From JBLNDG01 sp050261415 (GTDB lineage Bacteria; Bacillota; Clostridia; Lutisporales; Lutisporaceae), in assembly GCA_050261415.1 (NCBI GenBank), contig JBLNDG010000071.1:1-22508 (forward strand): 22,508 nt of DNA, in the 5' to 3' direction. Positions within the stretch are counted from its first letter, which is position 1. Every line of letters starts with the position of its first letter. The notes below the pieces were generated by a model, which ran no database searches, was not told the origin of the DNA, and saw only the letters and a list, made by a program, of their open reading frames with translations. Shown here piece after piece: positions 1 to 7,045 of the stretch. The translations under genes and the position numbers were made by a program.

Positions 1-240
1 AATAGGGAACGGCGAAGCGAACCCTTTACAATAAGAGGGACCCATATGATATAATGAACAAAAAGGCAGCCTAAATGACTACAGAGATGATCAACAGAGT
101 AAATGCTGCCTGCTAGGCTGATAAATCATATGGGGGATGCTTGTTGTCAAGGGCGTGACCGGGATAATTACATCTCCTCAATTCTAGGATGTTGTTTATT
201 CTTCTTTTCCCTACAGTAAATTGACGCTATCCTTGGACTA
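1..240 (+). ncRNA. Structured RNA-like segment, possibly a 5' group II intron remnant
   Basis: No credible reading frame is present. The stretch is rich in paired segments: CCCATATGAT (41-50) pairs perfectly with ATCATATGGG (125-134), and inside it GGCAGC (65-70) pairs with GCTGCC (105-110). A GGGAAC...GAACCC-like element lies at 5-24. Nested long-range stems with purine-rich loops, and phrases such as GCGAAGCGAACC and CTAAATGACTA, resemble domain I of bacterial group II introns. I base that on general resemblance, not on an alignment. If it is an intron, it is truncated: the promoter and riboswitch of the next operon begin where later domains and a maturase gene should be. It could instead be another structured RNA. 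The pairing is seen; the family is a guess. Confidence 0.35.
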
Positions 241-248
241 TTGGTTAA

Positions 249-277
249 TTGACAATTGAGGGAAAAAACCCTATACT
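249..277 (+). promoter_or_regulatory. Sigma-A-type promoter of the cobalamin operon
   Basis: TTGACA at 249-254 and TATACT at 272-277 are separated by exactly 17 bases. That is a perfect -35 box and a five-of-six -10 box at ideal spacing. Transcription would start near 284, about 25 bases before the cobalamin riboswitch. This is the clearest promoter in the window. Confidence 0.8.
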
Positions 278-307
278 TATTTAAGATAATAAAACTTAAT
301 AATATAT

Positions 308-520
308 TTAGGTACCTTTTTTATATTGAGTTGATTAATGTATAAAAAGGTAAAAAGGGAATGCGGTTAAAATCCGCAGCAGCCCCCGCTACTGTAATTG
401 AGGACGAGTCTTTACATAACCACTCTATTTTATAGGGGAAGGAAAAGATGAGGAGGATTCATGAGCCAGGAGACCTGCCTAAATATGGACTTTTAATATG
501 CTTTCGGCGGGAAGGTCTAT
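308..520 (+). promoter_or_regulatory. Cobalamin (AdoCbl-type) riboswitch
   Basis: The conserved cobalamin aptamer landmarks occur in order: AAAGGGAA followed by a GCGG...CCGC hairpin (354-380), the B12 box core CAGCCCCCGCTACTGTAA (381-398), and GAGCCAGGAGACCTGCC (463-479), ending in CGGCGGGAAGGTC (505-517). AGGT at 310-313 begins the aptamer. A strong promoter precedes it. An intrinsic terminator and a B12-transport operon follow it, as expected for a cis-acting OFF switch responding to intracellular cobalamin. The exact ends are approximate. Confidence 0.95.
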
Positions 521-582
521 TAGATTGAGCAATAATTACTTATAAGATGATATATCTTGTTTAGTTGTTAGTTAATTCTGAT

Positions 583-613
583 GGCAGTATGCATAAAGCA
601 TACTGCCGTTTTT
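583..613 (+). terminator. Riboswitch-controlled intrinsic terminator
   Basis: A perfect 10-bp stem GGCAGTATGC (583-592) / GCATACTGCC (598-607) with an ATAAA loop is followed by GTTTTTA. It lies about 65 bases after the aptamer and about 160 bases before the first gene. It is therefore the likely expression platform: with B12 bound, transcription stops here. I did not identify the antiterminator strand with confidence. Confidence 0.9.
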
Positions 614-770
614 ATTGCGCTTTTTCTTAGGCCTTACATATAAAAAGGAGGAGATACCAGGATTAATTTTTGAAAAACCAGTAAGAAGATATGTCCAACT
701 TAGAGATATAGAAACTAATACTGAATTAGGGATTTAATCAATTCATTGATGTTAGGGAAGGAAGGATAAA
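614..770 (+). other. Leader between terminator and first gene, with an orphan ribosome binding site
   Basis: AAAGGAGGAG (644-653) is an excellent Shine-Dalgarno sequence, yet no ATG, GTG or TTG follows at proper distance in an open frame. The frame starting at ATA 654 stays open for 27 codons to TAA 735-737 and reads like plausible protein (…EKPVRRYVQLRD…). It would need an ATT or ATA start. It may be a gene remnant or a regulatory leader, or chance. The true btuF ribosome binding site is at about 754-765. Confidence 0.35.
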
Positions 771-1718
771 ATGAAAAAGGTAATTAAAAGGATAGCGGCA
801 GCATTTCTTGCAATAGTTATAATGGTTGGGTTAGCAGCATGTACAAGCAATAGCCAGGGGGTTAGTTCAGCAGAGGTTCAAAAACAAGATTTAACAACCA
901 AATACCCTTATACTGTCAAAGATTCAACGGGAAGAGAAGTTGTAATAGAAAAGGAACCCACAAGAATAATTTCTGCAGCTCCAAATATTACAGAGATGAT
1001 CTATGCATTGGGAAAAGGAAACGAATTGGTTGGAAGAACAGATTATTGTGACTATCCGGAAGAAGCCAAAAAGGTTCAGAGTGTCGGCTCATTAATGGAT
1101 CCCAATGTAGAAAAAATAATTGAGCTAAAACCGGATGTAGTAATAGTATCAACACATTTTAAAGAGGATGTAGCCAAAAGGTTGGAAGATCTGGGTATAA
1201 AGATAGTTGCACTGTATGATGCTAAAAACTTTGACGGAGTTTATGATTCAATAAACACATTGGGGCAGATAGTTAATGCTCAAGCCAAAGCCAAAGAACT
1301 GGCTTCTTCAATGAAGAAAAAGATTGAAGCTGTTGAGGAAAAAGTAAAAGGTAAGGGTGCTCCAAAGGTTTATTTTGTTGTTGGTTTTGGAAAGAGCGGG
1401 GATTATACTGGTACCGGTGATACTTTTATAGGGCAAATGATTGAAATGGCTGGTGGAACCAATATTGCAAAGCATGCTGCCGGATGGAAGTACAGCCTTG
1501 AAAAAATAATAGAAAATGATCCAGAGTATATAGTTGTATCAAAATACTCCGGAATGAAAGAGCAGTTTATAGCAACGGATGGCTACAAAGAGTTATCGGC
1601 GGTAAAAAACAACAAGGTCATAGAAGTAGATGACAATCTGATAAAAAGACAAGGACCGAGGTCAGCCGACGGAGTTGAAGCACTGGCAAAAATTCTTCAC
1701 CCGGATTTATTTAAATAA
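771..1718 (+). CDS. btuF: Cobalamin ABC transporter, substrate-binding lipoprotein (BtuF-like)
   Basis: Extracytoplasmic solute-binding protein that would capture corrinoids and deliver them to the permease encoded next. The 315 residues begin with a basic, hydrophobic signal peptide ending in the lipobox L-A-A-C (Cys24), so the mature protein is lipid-anchored outside the membrane. The body is a class III periplasmic-binding fold (PF01497). 'RIISAAPNITEMIYALG' opens the N-lobe, 'VEKIIELKPDVVI' is the usual second motif, and a long helix links the lobes. The start ATG follows GGAAGGA at good spacing. It is first in a four-gene operon behind the cobalamin riboswitch, which is why corrinoid is preferred over siderophore or haem as substrate. 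The family alone does not decide the ligand. Confidence 0.92.
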   Translation: MKKVIKRIAAAFLAIVIMVGLAACTSNSQGVSSAEVQKQDLTTKYPYTVKDSTGREVVIEKEPTRIISAAPNITEMIYALGKGNELVGRTDYCDYPEEAKKVQSVGSLMDPNVEKIIELKPDVVIVSTHFKEDVAKRLEDLGIKIVALYDAKNFDGVYDSINTLGQIVNAQAKAKELASSMKKKIEAVEEKVKGKGAPKVYFVVGFGKSGDYTGTGDTFIGQMIEMAGGTNIAKHAAGWKYSLEKIIENDPEYIVVSKYSGMKEQFIATDGYKELSAVKNNKVIEVDDNLIKRQGPRSADGVEALAKILHPDLFK

Positions 1719-1728
1719 GGTGTAGGTT

Positions 1729-2775
1729 ATGAACCGGTTTATGATAAAAGGAAGAAAAACACTATTTGGGGTATTATTAACGGCTTATATTGTGCTGGCT
1801 ATTGCGGCAACCTCGATGGGGACAGCGGATATAACACCGTATAATGTTTTAACCGTAATTTTGAAGTCTATACCTGTTGTAGGTAAATATATGGAAGGAA
1901 ATGTGTCCGGTACACATTTCCTTATCGTATTTATGGTAAGGATGCCAAGAATCATTATGGCAAGCCTTGTAGGAATGGGGCTGGCGGTAGTTGGAGCCTC
2001 CTTTCAAACCTTATTTAAAAACCCTATGGCAGACCCCTATGTGCTTGGAGTATCCTCAGGGGCGGCTTTGGGAGCAGCGTTAGCTATAGTAATACACATG
2101 CCAAGCGCCATTGCATCTTTGAGTCTCGTAACAGTATTTGCCTTTATAGGCGCGATAGCTACAACTATTTTGGTTTACTCTATAGCACAAGTAAAAGGTA
2201 AAGTAACAACGGTAAACTTATTATTGGCAGGGGTTGCTATCAGCTTTTTAATGTCGGCCGTTATTTCAATGATAATGGTATTTAACCAGGAAGAGATTAA
2301 TAAGATAGTATTTTGGATGATGGGAAGCTTTAATGCCTCAAGCTGGAAAAACATATTCATCACAGCACCTGTTACATTGATCGGTGCGGTGATTATTTAC
2401 TTTTTTTATAAGGACTTTAATCTGTTGCTCACTGGTGAAGATAGTGCCAAGAGCTTAGGTGTTGAAACGGAAAAGCTAAAGAAGATGATAATAATAATTT
2501 CATCGATGATTATAGCTGTCAGTGTTTCCTTCTCGGGAATAATCGGCTTTGTAGGTTTTCTGGTTCCTCACATGGCGAGAATTATATTTGGACCCAATAA
2601 TAAAGCCCTGATTCCATTTTCATCCATAATGGGAGCTATTTATTTACTATCAGCGGATACAATTGCACGGACCATAGCTTCACCGGCAGAGCTGCCTGTA
2701 GGGGCGGTTACAGCACTGATCGGTTCTCCCTATTTCATATATCTGCTTATAAAAATGAAAAAAAGGAGTGGGTAG
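1729..2775 (+). CDS. btuC: Cobalamin ABC transporter, FecCD-type permease (BtuC-like)
   Basis: Membrane subunit of the importer, expected to form a homodimer. The 348 residues are almost wholly hydrophobic with about ten helices, normal for the FecCD family (PF01032). Recognisable family signatures are 'RMPRIIMASLVGMGLAVVGASFQ' region near residue 65, 'NPMADPYVLGVSSGAALGA' near 100 and 'GFVGFLVPHMARIIFG' near 275; the last includes the cytoplasmic loop that contacts the ATPase. It begins 10 bases after btuF with AAGGTG as ribosome binding site, and its end overlaps the long form of the next gene. Co-transcription under the cobalamin riboswitch supports corrinoid transport; an iron-siderophore permease would look similar. 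Confidence 0.92.
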   Translation: MNRFMIKGRKTLFGVLLTAYIVLAIAATSMGTADITPYNVLTVILKSIPVVGKYMEGNVSGTHFLIVFMVRMPRIIMASLVGMGLAVVGASFQTLFKNPMADPYVLGVSSGAALGAALAIVIHMPSAIASLSLVTVFAFIGAIATTILVYSIAQVKGKVTTVNLLLAGVAISFLMSAVISMIMVFNQEEINKIVFWMMGSFNASSWKNIFITAPVTLIGAVIIYFFYKDFNLLLTGEDSAKSLGVETEKLKKMIIIISSMIIAVSVSFSGIIGFVGFLVPHMARIIFGPNNKALIPFSSIMGAIYLLSADTIARTIASPAELPVGAVTALIGSPYFIYLLIKMKKRSG

Positions 2776-2779
2776 TACG

Positions 2780-3553
2780 GTGAAACAGCATATAAGCGTG
2801 AAAAATCTTTGCTTTACATATGATAAAAAAGAGGTTTTGAAGGATATAAGCCTGGGATTTGATAAAGGCAAGTTTTATTCCGTAATAGGGCCCAATGGAT
2901 CAGGAAAATCTACTTTTATCAAAAACATATCCAAAATATTAACTCCAAATCAGAAAAGCATATTTGTAGGTGATAGAGATATTTGTAGTATGAACAGTAA
3001 AAACCTTGCCCAAATAATGTCGGTAATACCTCAGAGTATTATAATAGATTATGACTTTACTGTTTTTGATATAGTAATGATGGGAAGAAGTCCATACAAG
3101 AGAAGGTTTGAAGATTTTAACCAAGCGGATAAAAAAATAGTGGAAAAATATATGAGAGCCACAAACACATGGGAACTAAGGGACAAACCTGTCACAGAAC
3201 TGAGCGGCGGAGAAGCTCAAAGAGTGGTTGCAGCAAGAGCTTTAAGCCAGGAGGCGGATATAATTCTGCTTGATGAACCTATTTCACATCTGGATATACA
3301 ATATCAAATAGAATTCTTAAGTATTTTCAAGAGTTTAAAAAATGATAAGGTAATTATTGCTGTTCTTCATGATTTGAATTTAGCATCGATTTTTAGCGAT
3401 GAGATAATATTAATTAGCGAAGGGCAAGTTAAAGCGATAGGAAAGCCATGGGAGGTCATCAGCAAAGAAAATATTAAAAGTGTATATAATCTTTTGGTGG
3501 AAGTGATTGAAAATCCTATTAGCAAATGTCCGTATATAATTCCTGTAGTATAG
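2780..3553 (+). CDS. btuD: Cobalamin ABC transporter, ATP-binding protein (BtuD-like)
   Basis: Cytoplasmic ATPase that powers the importer. It has the Walker A GPNGSGKST near residue 37, the Q-loop region 'VIPQS', the signature LSGGEAQRV near 140, Walker B 'IILLDEP' and the switch His in 'VLHDLN'. This is the standard set of a FecE/BtuD-type subunit. Start choice: a GTG at 2768 extends the frame, but it overlaps the ribosome binding site AAAGGAG (2762-2768). GTG 2780, 11 bases beyond that site and just after the permease stop, is more likely. The C-terminal tail ends in 'NPISKCPYIIPVV', a typical variable extension. It is the third gene of the riboswitch operon. Confidence 0.92.
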   Translation: MKQHISVKNLCFTYDKKEVLKDISLGFDKGKFYSVIGPNGSGKSTFIKNISKILTPNQKSIFVGDRDICSMNSKNLAQIMSVIPQSIIIDYDFTVFDIVMMGRSPYKRRFEDFNQADKKIVEKYMRATNTWELRDKPVTELSGGEAQRVVAARALSQEADIILLDEPISHLDIQYQIEFLSIFKSLKNDKVIIAVLHDLNLASIFSDEIILISEGQVKAIGKPWEVISKENIKSVYNLLVEVIENPISKCPYIIPVV

Positions 3554-3563
3554 AGGTGAGAAA

Positions 3564-4964
3564 ATGAAGAGCATAATAATATCCTCAAATTGCAGCGGCG
3601 GAGGCAAGAGTACATTTACTTTGGCATTGATGAAAGCACTGATTGACAGAGGTTTCGACGTTCAAGGCTATAAGGTGGGCCCCGATTATATAGATACAGC
3701 CTTTCACACCCATCTATGCAAAAAAGCTTCAAGAAATCTGGATTTATTTATGATGGGAGAGGAAGGCGTAAAAATATCATTTTCAAGGGGGCGAGGGGAT
3801 ATAGGAATAATTGAGGGGGTCATGGGGCTATATGATGGCTTAGGCTATGACAGTAAATATTCTACATATCATTTATCACAGGTGCTTAATATACCGATAA
3901 TATTGGTTATAACTCCAAAAGCCCAAAGCAATACACTTTGTGCAGAGCTTTCAGGATTGCTGAACTATGAAAATGCAAATATTATAGGTGTAGTTCTTAA
4001 TAATGTCAGTGAAAGCTATTATCAGCTCTTAAAAAAGATGGTAGAGAAAAATACTCCGCTAAAAGTAATGGGCTATATGCCGAGTGATGAAAGAATAATA
4101 CTTGGAAGCAGGCATTTAGGATTAATCCAGAGCAGTGAAATAGAAGACCTGGATAAAAAAATTAGTATTGCTTCAAAGCTGCTGGAAGAGCATGTTGATA
4201 TGAAAGAAATAATAAACTGCTTAGAAGAAACAGAAAGACATGATAGTAAAGATGCTAATGATCAAGCAGAGCATTTTAAGAGGCTTATCAGTGATAGGAA
4301 TGAATCTATCAAAGCAGCTTATGCTTATGATAAGGCGTTTAGCTTTTATTACAAGGAAAACTTGGAATTGCTTGAGACTGTAGGAGAATTAATACCCTTC
4401 AGTCCACTGAAGGATAAAAGACTGCCTGAGGGTATAGACTTTCTTTATATCGGAGGCGGCTACCCGGAGATTTTTGAGGAGGAACTAAGCGGTAATAAAG
4501 AGCTGCTAAATGATATAAGGGAAAAGCTGGAGAATGGACTTCCGGCATATGCCGAATGCGGTGGGTTAATGTATTTGACCAAGGGCTCCGAGAAAAATAA
4601 CATGGTAGGATTCTTTGACGGCATTTATAAGATGAGCGACAGTCTTGTGAATTTTGGATATGCAGAGCTTCATGTATCCGGCGAAAATCATATTTTTGAC
4701 AGAGGCTTAAAGGTAAACTGTCATGAGTTTCATAAATCTTATGTAGAACTAACAGAACCTACAGTATTCAGTTTAAGCAAAAATTACTACGAACAAGAAA
4801 ATCATTGGCAATGCGGTTATATTAAAAATAATGTTGTTGCATCCTATGTACATATCCATTTCTATGGCAACATGAAGTTTTTCAATAGTTTAATAAAATT
4901 GGCATATATGAATAAGATTAAGTATTCCTATAATAAAAAAATCGCCGAAACACAAGTACGGTGA
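3564..4964 (+). CDS. cbiA: Cobyrinate a,c-diamide synthase (CbiA/CobB)
   Basis: Glutamine- and ATP-dependent amidation of the a and c carboxylates of cobyrinic acid, a cytoplasmic corrin-ring step. At 466 residues it has the family's normal length and two-domain layout. The N-terminal dethiobiotin-synthase-like domain has a variant P-loop 'SSNCSGGGKST' and 'KVGPDYIDTAFH', then 'EGVMGLYDG' near residue 88. The C-terminal class I glutamine amidotransferase-like domain has the nucleophile Cys332 in 'YAECGGLMYL', with the conserved His in 'HIHFYG' near the end. It lies 10 bases after btuD with an AGGTGAG site. No other cobalamin biosynthesis gene is in the window, so uptake and one amidation step are co-regulated. 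This suggests completion or salvage of imported corrinoids, or that the rest of the pathway lies elsewhere. Confidence 0.93.
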   Translation: MKSIIISSNCSGGGKSTFTLALMKALIDRGFDVQGYKVGPDYIDTAFHTHLCKKASRNLDLFMMGEEGVKISFSRGRGDIGIIEGVMGLYDGLGYDSKYSTYHLSQVLNIPIILVITPKAQSNTLCAELSGLLNYENANIIGVVLNNVSESYYQLLKKMVEKNTPLKVMGYMPSDERIILGSRHLGLIQSSEIEDLDKKISIASKLLEEHVDMKEIINCLEETERHDSKDANDQAEHFKRLISDRNESIKAAYAYDKAFSFYYKENLELLETVGELIPFSPLKDKRLPEGIDFLYIGGGYPEIFEEELSGNKELLNDIREKLENGLPAYAECGGLMYLTKGSEKNNMVGFFDGIYKMSDSLVNFGYAELHVSGENHIFDRGLKVNCHEFHKSYVELTEPTVFSLSKNYYEQENHWQCGYIKNNVVASYVHIHFYGNMKFFNSLIKLAYMNKIKYSYNKKIAETQVR

Positions 4965-4994
4965 ACCGTATCACAAGTAACGGCGGCTTAAAAT

Positions 4995-5058
4995 AAAGTA
5001 CCAAAGATTGAGTTATCACCAAGTCGGTTAAATAGATAACTTAGCCTTATGGTACTTT
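4995..5058. terminator. Long imperfect hairpin, possible bidirectional terminator
   Basis: AAAGTACC (4995-5002) pairs with GGTACTTT (5051-5058), and AGTTATC (5011-5017) pairs with GATAACT (5035-5041). A small ACC/GGT pairing lies in the loop. A TTTT run ends the plus-strand copy and AAA precedes it, so it could terminate both the cobalamin operon and, from the other side, the fabF pseudogene. The weak U-tract keeps confidence moderate; a small repeat element is the alternative. Confidence 0.45.
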
Positions 5059-5066
5059 TCAGTTAA

Positions 5067-6264
5067 TTAACCTGGAATAAGCAACTCTGAAACCTTCAAT
5101 ATCAGAGTTGCGTTATGACCTCCAAAACCAAACGAATTAGTCATTGCATAAGTTATGTCTGCAGATATTCCTTGGTTTGGAATATAATACAGGTCGCATT
5201 CAGGGTCGGGATTATTGTAATTGATTGTCGGCGGCAGGAACTTATCTTTGAGCGACATTGCCGTTATGATTGCTTCGATAGCTCCGGCTGCTCCGAGAAG
5301 GTGACCTGTCATAGATTTTGTAGAACTCATAGGTACTTTATAAGCGTATTCCCCGAATACCGATTTTACTGCTGCTGTTTCGTTCTTGTCATTTATTTCC
5401 GTAGAGGTTCCATGAGCGTTTATATAACCGATGTCACCGGGTCTAATGCCAGCATCTTCAATTGCGGATTTCATACATCTTGCGGCCCCCTCGCCTCCTT
5501 CTGCTACAGCTGTGATATGATAAGCATCGTTGGTGCAGCCGTAACCAACCAACTCTGCAATGATTTCTGCACCTCTTTTGATTGCATGTTCACGTTCTTC
5601 AAGTATCAGTATTCCTGATCCCTCACCCATAACAAAGCCGTTTCTTTCCAAATCGAAAGGCCTGCTGGCGGTGTTTGGATCTTCATTTCTACTTAATGTT
5701 CTATTAGTATAAAATCCAGCTAATGAAAGCTTTGTGATAGGAGTTTCCGTACCGCCTGCAATCATAATGTCTGCATCGTTTCACTGGATTACCCTGTATG
5801 CATCTCCAATGGCATTTGTGGATGAAGCACAAGCAGTAACGATACATTCAGTAAAGCCTTTGATGCCATATTCAATGGCTATCAGGCTGGAAGCCATGTT
5901 GGTTATCATCATGGGGACAAAGAATGCACTGATCCTTCCTGCACCTTTTTCATACAGGACATTGTACTGGCTTTCTATAGTTTCTATTCCGCCAACACCT
6001 GATCCGACTATTATACCGATTCTTTCCCTGTTTATTAATTCAAGATTCAATCCGGACTTTTCAACAGCCATTTGAGCTGCAGCAACTGCATATTGAGAAA
6101 ATCTGTCCATTCACCTGCAGCTTTAACCGGAAGGTCTGACACATCCACTCTTTCTATAAGGCGGATGCCGGATCTCCATTTCTTATGGATTGCCAAAGCT
6201 TATCGGCACCATTGCCAAAGGGTGTAACTGCTCCGATTCCTGTTATAACTACACGTCTTTTCAT
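5067..6264 (-). pseudogene. fabF: 3-oxoacyl-ACP synthase II (FabF) pseudogene
   Basis: The remains are clearly a condensing enzyme of fatty acid elongation. 'MKRRVVITGIGAVTPFGN' starts at 6264 behind a good AGGAGG. The catalytic Cys is in 'IVTACASSTNAIGDAYR', and the two His are in 'NAHGTST' and 'KSMTGHLLGAAG'. Three lesions are visible. Near 6170 the frame shifts between 'QSIRNG' and 'GIRLIERVDVSD'. Near 6110 the region normally joining '…AAGE' to 'MDRFSQYA' (roughly 20 residues) is deleted with another frame change. At 5781-5783 an in-frame TGA interrupts 'AYRVIQ-stop-NDADIMIAGGTE', where the family has Arg; one CGA-to-TGA transition explains it. No other fatty-acid genes are nearby. A 10-bp hairpin, GCAACTCTGA/TCAGAGTTGC (5081-5111), overlaps the 3' end. 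Confidence 0.93.
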
Positions 6265-6365
6265 ATTGTTAACCTCCTGTTTTTACTCGTTTGATATTTA
6301 CTAAGCTAACAATAACATTTATAATTTATAGAAAATGAACCAATATTGCTTTTTAGGGGTTTATT

Positions 6366-6967
6366 ATGATTGATTCTAAAGAAATTATAGAAGCCTGCGT
6401 CAACTATATTGAACGAAATATAAACGACAAGATAACCCTTGATGATATTTCACAAGGAGTAGGGTTCTCCAAATACTATCTGCACAGAATGTTCAAGGCC
6501 CTTACCGGACAGTCAATAATTGAATATGTACAGGCACGCAAGCTGTCTGCAAGTATAAATGAGCTTGCGAACAGCAATATTAGGATGATTGATATAGCTA
6601 TGGATTATGGATTTGACCATGAACAGTCGCATATCAGGGCTTTTAGGAAAAGGTTCGGATATACTCCTGTGAAAGTCAGGTCTGATCAAATTTCTATTGA
6701 TATAACTGAGAAAATCAATATAAATGATATTTTATCAATTAATAACTCTATTACCTATAAACCGTTTTATGTTTTTAAGCAGAAGTTTTGTATTGCAGGC
6801 AGGTAGGCCGTCTATTGGTGCATCTATACCGTAAATAGATTACCAATTCTGGTTTCAAGTCTGCTGATAAATTTAGGTTTGAATATATAGACACGGGTCT
6901 GGCCAGGGATAATTACTGTGAGCTGGATATCTACCAACCGATTAGGGAAGCTGTAATAGAGATATGA
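6366..6967 (+). pseudogene. AraC-family regulator with GyrI-like domain, C-terminus destroyed
   Basis: Codons from ATG 6366 give 146 residues before TAG 6804. The first hundred are an AraC/XylS DNA-binding domain with two helix-turn-helices ('ITLDDISQGVGFSKYYLHRMFK' region and 'IRMIDIAMDYGFDHEQSHIRAFRKRFG'). The frame then enters a GyrI-like effector domain ('ITYKPFYVFKQKF') and stops after about 15 residues. The missing tail is still recognisable in another frame at 6869-6967 ('KFRFEYIDTG' then 'NYCELDIYQPIRE'), which matches how such proteins end. Most of the effector domain is therefore deleted. Full relatives are near 290 residues and usually sense small cationic or hydrophobic drugs. The intact DNA-binding half might still be made. 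It is divergent from the fabF relic. Confidence 0.8.
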
Positions 6968-7045
6968 TATGGAGGCCCCTCGGGACAGAGCCAGGCACAA
7001 AGATTATTAGGCATTAAAGCTATAATGCACAAGGAAGGATTCAAA
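6968..7045. repeat. Degenerate GCCAGGCAC-type repeat fragment
   Basis: The gap between the two pseudogenes holds CTCGGGACAGAGCCAGGCAC (6977-6996). It shares the GGGAC and GCCAGGCAC cores seen in the hairpin repeats near 11576, 18167 and 21966. No full inverted repeat survives here. The downstream part (7031-7039) is the ribosome binding site of the ABC-F gene. Confidence 0.3.

Noticed and set aside
4953..4985. Functional RNA or intron tail around TACGGTGAACCGTA
   Set aside because: A short hairpin with a 2-base loop and no intron domain V/VI pattern; too little to support a call.
5115..5618. Plus-strand open frame of 167 codons across the fabF relic
   Set aside because: It is antisense to a clear ketosynthase sequence, has no ribosome binding site, and its Cys-rich composition is typical of a shadow frame.
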